Shown in pieces: positions 13,132 through 15,578 of a stretch of DNA of 15,578 bases. A model generated the notes under the pieces. The model did no database searches and was not told where the DNA came from. It saw only the letters and a list, made by a program, of their open reading frames with translations. Both the position numbers and the translations under genes were made by a program. The stretch is from an uncultured Lachnospiraceae bacterium (lineage in GTDB: Bacteria; Bacillota; Clostridia; Lachnospirales; Lachnospiraceae). The number at the start of each line of letters is the position of its first letter. Position 1 is the stretch's first letter. The stretch is taken from contig CAPNGW010000022.1 in the NCBI GenBank assembly GCA_948665105.1, forward strand, positions 1-15,578, given 5' to 3'.

Positions 13132-13357
13132 AAAAAAAGTCGCCTCCTTTTCGCACTCTAATAGCAGTACGACAAGCGGTGACTGTACACTCTCCCGTGT
13201 GTATCTTAAAGATGCTCACACGTCGTTTCTACTCCAGGTAGACTTTTTATGAAGTACAGTGACTTGTCGCCAGTTTCCTAACTTGACATTCGCTCCACGG
13301 AAAAACCTGCCCCAAGGGCAGCAACCTCGCGCTTCACAGCTATCAATGCCACAGCAC
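13132..13357 (-). promoter_or_regulatory. Structured 5' leader of the S10 operon
   Basis: This is the untranslated region between the predicted transcription start (about 13357) and rpsJ. Its 3' half folds as a branched structure. CGACAAG (13263-13269 on the complement) pairs with CTTGTCG (13170-13176), and CTGTAC with GTACAG (13254-13259 with 13183-13188). These enclose two hairpins: 13228-13232 with 13238-13242, and 13196-13201 with 13217-13222, the latter extended by 13203-13206 with 13210-13213. The 5' half holds a GC-rich hairpin followed by U5. Ribosomal-protein or attenuation control is inferred from the architecture and position. I cannot assign it to a named leader family. Confidence 0.6.
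13301..13321 (-). terminator. Attenuator-like hairpin in S10 leader
   Basis: On the minus strand CTGCCC (13316-13321) pairs with GGGCAG (13307-13312) around a 3-nt loop, followed by G and U5 (13301-13305). The 6-bp GC stem plus U-tract resembles a short intrinsic terminator about 50 nt into the transcript. The downstream segment GGAAA (13273-13277) could pair with the U-tract and compete. The stem is short and the U-tract is only five, so this is a weak call. Confidence 0.3.
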
Positions 13358-13362
13358 GTATT

Positions 13363-13391
13363 AGTATACAGGAGGATTTACAGGATTGCAA
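13363..13391 (-). promoter_or_regulatory. Sigma-A promoter of the S10-spc operon
   Basis: The -35 element TTGCAA (13386-13391) and the -10 element TATACT (13363-13368) are separated by exactly 17 bp on the minus strand. The region just upstream (about 13392-13425) is rich in A and T tracts, like an UP element, which suits a highly expressed ribosomal operon. The predicted start is near 13355-13358. It points away from the deoR-family gene. Confidence 0.75.
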
Positions 13392-13450
13392 GAGTTTTTT
13401 AAGAAATTTTGTATTTTTTTTCGTACATGTCTCCCAATGCAAAATTTGCC

Positions 13451-13466
13451 AAAAACAATTGTTTTT
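13451..13466. promoter_or_regulatory. 16-bp perfect palindrome, possible operator
   Basis: aaaaacaattgttttt is a perfect two-fold palindrome that overlaps the proposed -35 of the adjacent DeoR-family gene. Its position, about 65 bases before that gene's start codon, suits an autoregulatory operator. It is AT-rich, so chance occurrence is possible. It lies about 60 bases upstream of the S10 promoter -35 on the other strand. Confidence 0.35.
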
Positions 13467-13487
13467 ATTTACCAACTATGATACGAT
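13459..13487 (+). promoter_or_regulatory. Possible promoter of DeoR-family gene
   Basis: TTGTTT (13459-13464) and TACGAT (13482-13487) lie 17 bp apart on the plus strand, about 43 bases before the start codon. Neither box matches consensus well, and TATGAT (13477-13482) is an alternative -10 without a good -35. This is a weak promoter prediction. Confidence 0.35.
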
Positions 13488-13529
13488 GAGTCCATAATTG
13501 CCCAATAAATATAGAAAGAGTGACAGAAA

Positions 13530-14339
13530 ATGTACAGCGTTGAGAGAAAGGCTGAAATCATTCAAATGCTGGAAAGCCAAGGCACGGTGGATGTCAGCAA
13601 TCTGGCAATAAAATTTCAAGCATCCAGGGAAACCGTGCGCCGGGATTTGCGCGAGCTGGAGGCAAATGGCATCATCAAGCGCACCCACGGGGGCGCCGTC
13701 CTCTCTGAGCGTCACAATAATATTCAGAAATCCCAGGAGTATCCCGTGGCGGTTCGTGGTATTCAGCGATTCCATGAGAAAAATGAGATTTGCAAAAAAG
13801 CAGCTTCCTTCATACAGGATGGCGATATCATATTTGTGGATAACAGCTCTACTACCATGTATCTGACCAGATATCTTCCGGCTGGCATTCAGGTAACCTT
13901 CATTACAAACTCCATCAAATTCATGCTGGAATGTATGCAGAACCCAAACCCCAATATATTGCTAATCTCCCTGGGCGGTATTTTTCACAGCAATAATCTT
14001 TCCGTCTATGGCAATGGCACCTTAAAAAGCGCGGAAGAGTATTATCCCAATAAGGCATTTTTATCCTGTGCCGCCATAAGCGCCAAGGGCATGCTGGCCG
14101 ATACCAGCATTTATGAGCTTGATACCAAGCGGATGATGATTGAACGGGCGCAAGAGGTCTATATTCTGGCCGACCATACCAAGTTTAACAAAAATGGCCC
14201 CATTTCCCTGTCGGCCGCAAGCTCCATTGATTATCTGATTACAGACAGCCAGATTGAGGCTTCTATGCTTGCGCCGCTTTCTCTGGTTGATTTGAAAATT
14301 GTCGTGGCGGATTCGATTCCCTCAGAACACAGCCAATAA
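13530..14339 (+). CDS. DeoR/GlpR-family transcriptional regulator
   Basis: This is a 269-residue repressor of the DeoR family, whose members usually control sugar or nucleoside catabolism and respond to phosphorylated sugars. The N-terminal winged helix-turn-helix spans about residues 6-57. Its recognition helix is in ASRETVRRDLRELEANGIIK, followed by RTHGGAV. The DeoRC sensor domain follows (about 75-235) with the effector-pocket block VDNSSTTMYL, then FITNS, SLGGIF and ILADHTKF. The ATG at 13530 has only a weak purine-rich site upstream (agaaagag). No sugar kinase, transporter or aldolase gene is in view, so its target and effector are unknown. It diverges from the S10 promoter and ends at a bidirectional terminator. 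Confidence 0.9.
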   Translation: MYSVERKAEIIQMLESQGTVDVSNLAIKFQASRETVRRDLRELEANGIIKRTHGGAVLSERHNNIQKSQEYPVAVRGIQRFHEKNEICKKAASFIQDGDIIFVDNSSTTMYLTRYLPAGIQVTFITNSIKFMLECMQNPNPNILLISLGGIFHSNNLSVYGNGTLKSAEEYYPNKAFLSCAAISAKGMLADTSIYELDTKRMMIERAQEVYILADHTKFNKNGPISLSAASSIDYLITDSQIEASMLAPLSLVDLKIVVADSIPSEHSQ

Positions 14340-14352
14340 TCATGCGTAAGCA

Positions 14353-14396
14353 AAAAGCCAAAACCACTATGCAGCTCGCATTTGGTTTTGGCTTTT
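14353..14396. terminator. Bidirectional terminator between convergent genes
   Basis: AAAAGCCAAAACCA (14353-14366) pairs perfectly with TGGTTTTGGCTTTT (14383-14396), a 14-bp stem. The loop contains a further ATGC/GCAT stem (14369-14372 with 14378-14381). The stem ends in T4 on the plus strand and T5 on the minus strand. It lies 13 bases after the DeoR-family stop and 35 bases after the stop of the minus-strand surface-protein gene, so it can serve both. Confidence 0.85.
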
Positions 14397-14431
14397 CCAT
14401 CGCCTCTGCTGAAAAAAGAGCTTCCGGATTA

Positions 14432-15578
14432 TCAGAGGTCATCAAAATCGATATAGTCAATATCTCCCTTTGATTTTCTGCGCCGTCTGCCAAATTTACC
14501 CCGGCCTCCGAAAATCAGAATATTGACAATGGCAAGGATGGATGCCATCAGAAGAAAACCCAGGACTGCTATGATGAGGCGGGCGTTGGATTTCTCTTTC
14601 TGGTAGCGGGTGTTCAGCTCCTTGTACGCCTCATCGGAAGCGGTGTTATCCTGCTGGGGTGCCTCTTCGGTGATATAAACGGGGGCCTGGTAGCGTTGCA
14701 GGCTTACGTCGACAGCATCGTAATGATACCAGCCGGCGACACCGTCCCTGTTGACGCCGTAAAGCAGGGAAAATGATTCCGTATCACTGTCCAAAAGCTG
14801 ATAGCCGCTAAGCTTCTCCTCATGGATGGCTATGGTAGCTTCCTGATACCCCTGGGGCACCGGAGTTTCAGCGAAATCAGCAGGCAGGGCCAGCACATAG
14901 GTGTCGCCCACTGTAATATTTATATAAGGAAAAAACTGATTGTCTGCTTCGTTCCGGAAAAAGAATCTGCCGGTCTGGCCGCTCTCCTCCCCTTCCCCGT
15001 TTCCTTCATTCTCCTGGTCCTCTCCACCTTCGGCATCCGCTGGAACCAGATAGAAAAGGGTCAGATTCTTATAAGGAAAAAGGTAGGCTTCCACTTCCTT
15101 GTCCCCGTGGGTGGCAAATGTTTTGGTGAATTCTTCCGGCAGTTCAGTTTCGGGAAGATGCTCGCTTATCTGATAAGCTGTCCCGTCTATAAGTATCCCG
15201 GTATCCGGCGTATCCTCCGGCTCTTCTGACTCTCCTGGCTCAGCGTCAGGCTCCTCTGTTACACCTCCCCGGTTGACGGTGATGGTATAGGTGGCCGTCG
15301 TGCCGTTTTCCGCTTTTACCACAATCTTAATCTGATTTTTACCCATTTCCAGATTGGTGTTGCCGGTGACGGACTCCACCGTGGCTTTGGAGTTGGATAC
15401 CTGGGCATCCACCGCAATGCTTGTGACATCTGCACCTACATTGGCCGTGTATTTAGTGGTGGCAGGTTTAAAGCTGGGAGACAGGCTTCCCGGAGAAATC
15501 GTTAAAGCTTTCAGAGAATTGTCTCCGGATTTCTTCGGCTCCTCAGGCTCGCTGTCACCCGGCTGGTCCGTGCCCCCT
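14432..15578 (-). CDS. Membrane-anchored surface protein, cadherin-like domain (partial)
   Basis: The reading frame is open to the right edge, so the N-terminus and any signal peptide lie outside; 381 residues are visible. In order they are a Pro/Glu/Ser-rich linker (about 1-18), a cadherin-like beta-sandwich domain (about 20-105, with ALTISPGSLSPSFKPATTKY and the closing GTTATYTITVNRGG), and a second acidic linker. Next comes a region of about 180 residues with no recognised family and an acidic Gly/Glu insert, then a short charged stretch. The end is one transmembrane segment (IIAVLGFLLMASILAIVNIL) and a basic tail GRRRRKSK closing on GDIDYIDFDDL. This predicts an extracellular domain held by a C-terminal membrane anchor, not an LPXTG sortase substrate. 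Clostridial relatives often carry a cohesin-type domain upstream, which cannot be checked here. The GTG at 15410-15412 is internal to the domain and is not a start. Confidence 0.8.
   Translation of the reverse strand, partial: GGTDQPGDSEPEEPKKSGDNSLKALTISPGSLSPSFKPATTKYTANVGADVTSIAVDAQVSNSKATVESVTGNTNLEMGKNQIKIVVKAENGTTATYTITVNRGGVTEEPDAEPGESEEPEDTPDTGILIDGTAYQISEHLPETELPEEFTKTFATHGDKEVEAYLFPYKNLTLFYLVPADAEGGEDQENEGNGEGEESGQTGRFFFRNEADNQFFPYINITVGDTYVLALPADFAETPVPQGYQEATIAIHEEKLSGYQLLDSDTESFSLLYGVNRDGVAGWYHYDAVDVSLQRYQAPVYITEEAPQQDNTASDEAYKELNTRYQKEKSNARLIIAVLGFLLMASILAIVNILIFGGRGKFGRRRRKSKGDIDYIDFDDL

Noticed and set aside
13278..13475. A 65-residue minus-strand open frame in the rpsJ upstream region, considered as a leader peptide
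   Set aside because: Its start lies upstream of the predicted S10 transcription start and runs through the promoter, so it would not be on that transcript.
15410..15412. GTG as the start codon of the surface-protein gene
   Set aside because: The frame continues upstream to the window edge with conserved cadherin-like domain sequence, so this codon is an internal valine.

Overview
The window is almost entirely the S10-spc ribosomal-protein cluster of a Gram-positive bacterium. It reads on the minus strand from rpsJ (start 13131) down to infA (stop 207). The organism is most likely a member of the Clostridia, probably Lachnospiraceae. The evidence is the Firmicutes-type gene order (secY-adk-map-KOW protein-infA), the four-cysteine zinc form of S14, the four-cysteine zinc LID in adenylate kinase, strong AGGAGG ribosome binding sites, and a neighbouring surface protein with a cadherin-like beta-sandwich domain. 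The family-level placement is inference.

Layout, in transcription order: a strong sigma-A-type promoter (13363-13391) and a structured leader of about 225 nt lead into rpsJ, rplC, rplD, rplW, rplB, rpsS, rplV, rpsC, rplP, rpmC, rpsQ, rplN, rplX, rplE, rpsN, rpsH, rplF, rplR, rpsE, rpmD, rplO, secY, adk, map, a small KOW-domain protein gene and infA. Most genes are 3-29 bases apart or overlap by 1-11 bases. Three gaps are unusually wide and hold inverted repeats: rpsJ-rplC (178 bp), rplW-rplB (212 bp) and secY-adk (165 bp). infA is followed by an intrinsic terminator and repeat-like hairpins. rpmJ (L36), which often follows infA, is not present before the window edge, although an unused Shine-Dalgarno sequence sits on the infA stop codon.

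To the right, a DeoR-family repressor gene (13530-14339) is transcribed divergently from the S10 promoter. It converges, across a bidirectional terminator (14353-14396), on a minus-strand gene for a membrane-anchored surface protein that runs off the right edge. Neither gene has an evident link to translation.

The ribosomal genes supply 21 ribosomal proteins, SecY (the protein-conducting channel) and four housekeeping proteins: Adk, methionine aminopeptidase, the KOW protein and IF1. I see no mobile-element genes, CRISPR, tRNA or rRNA. The least ordinary material is non-coding: the rpsJ leader, which contains a near-exact complement of the rpsJ start region; a bounded palindromic element wedged between rplW and rplB; and the hairpins after infA.
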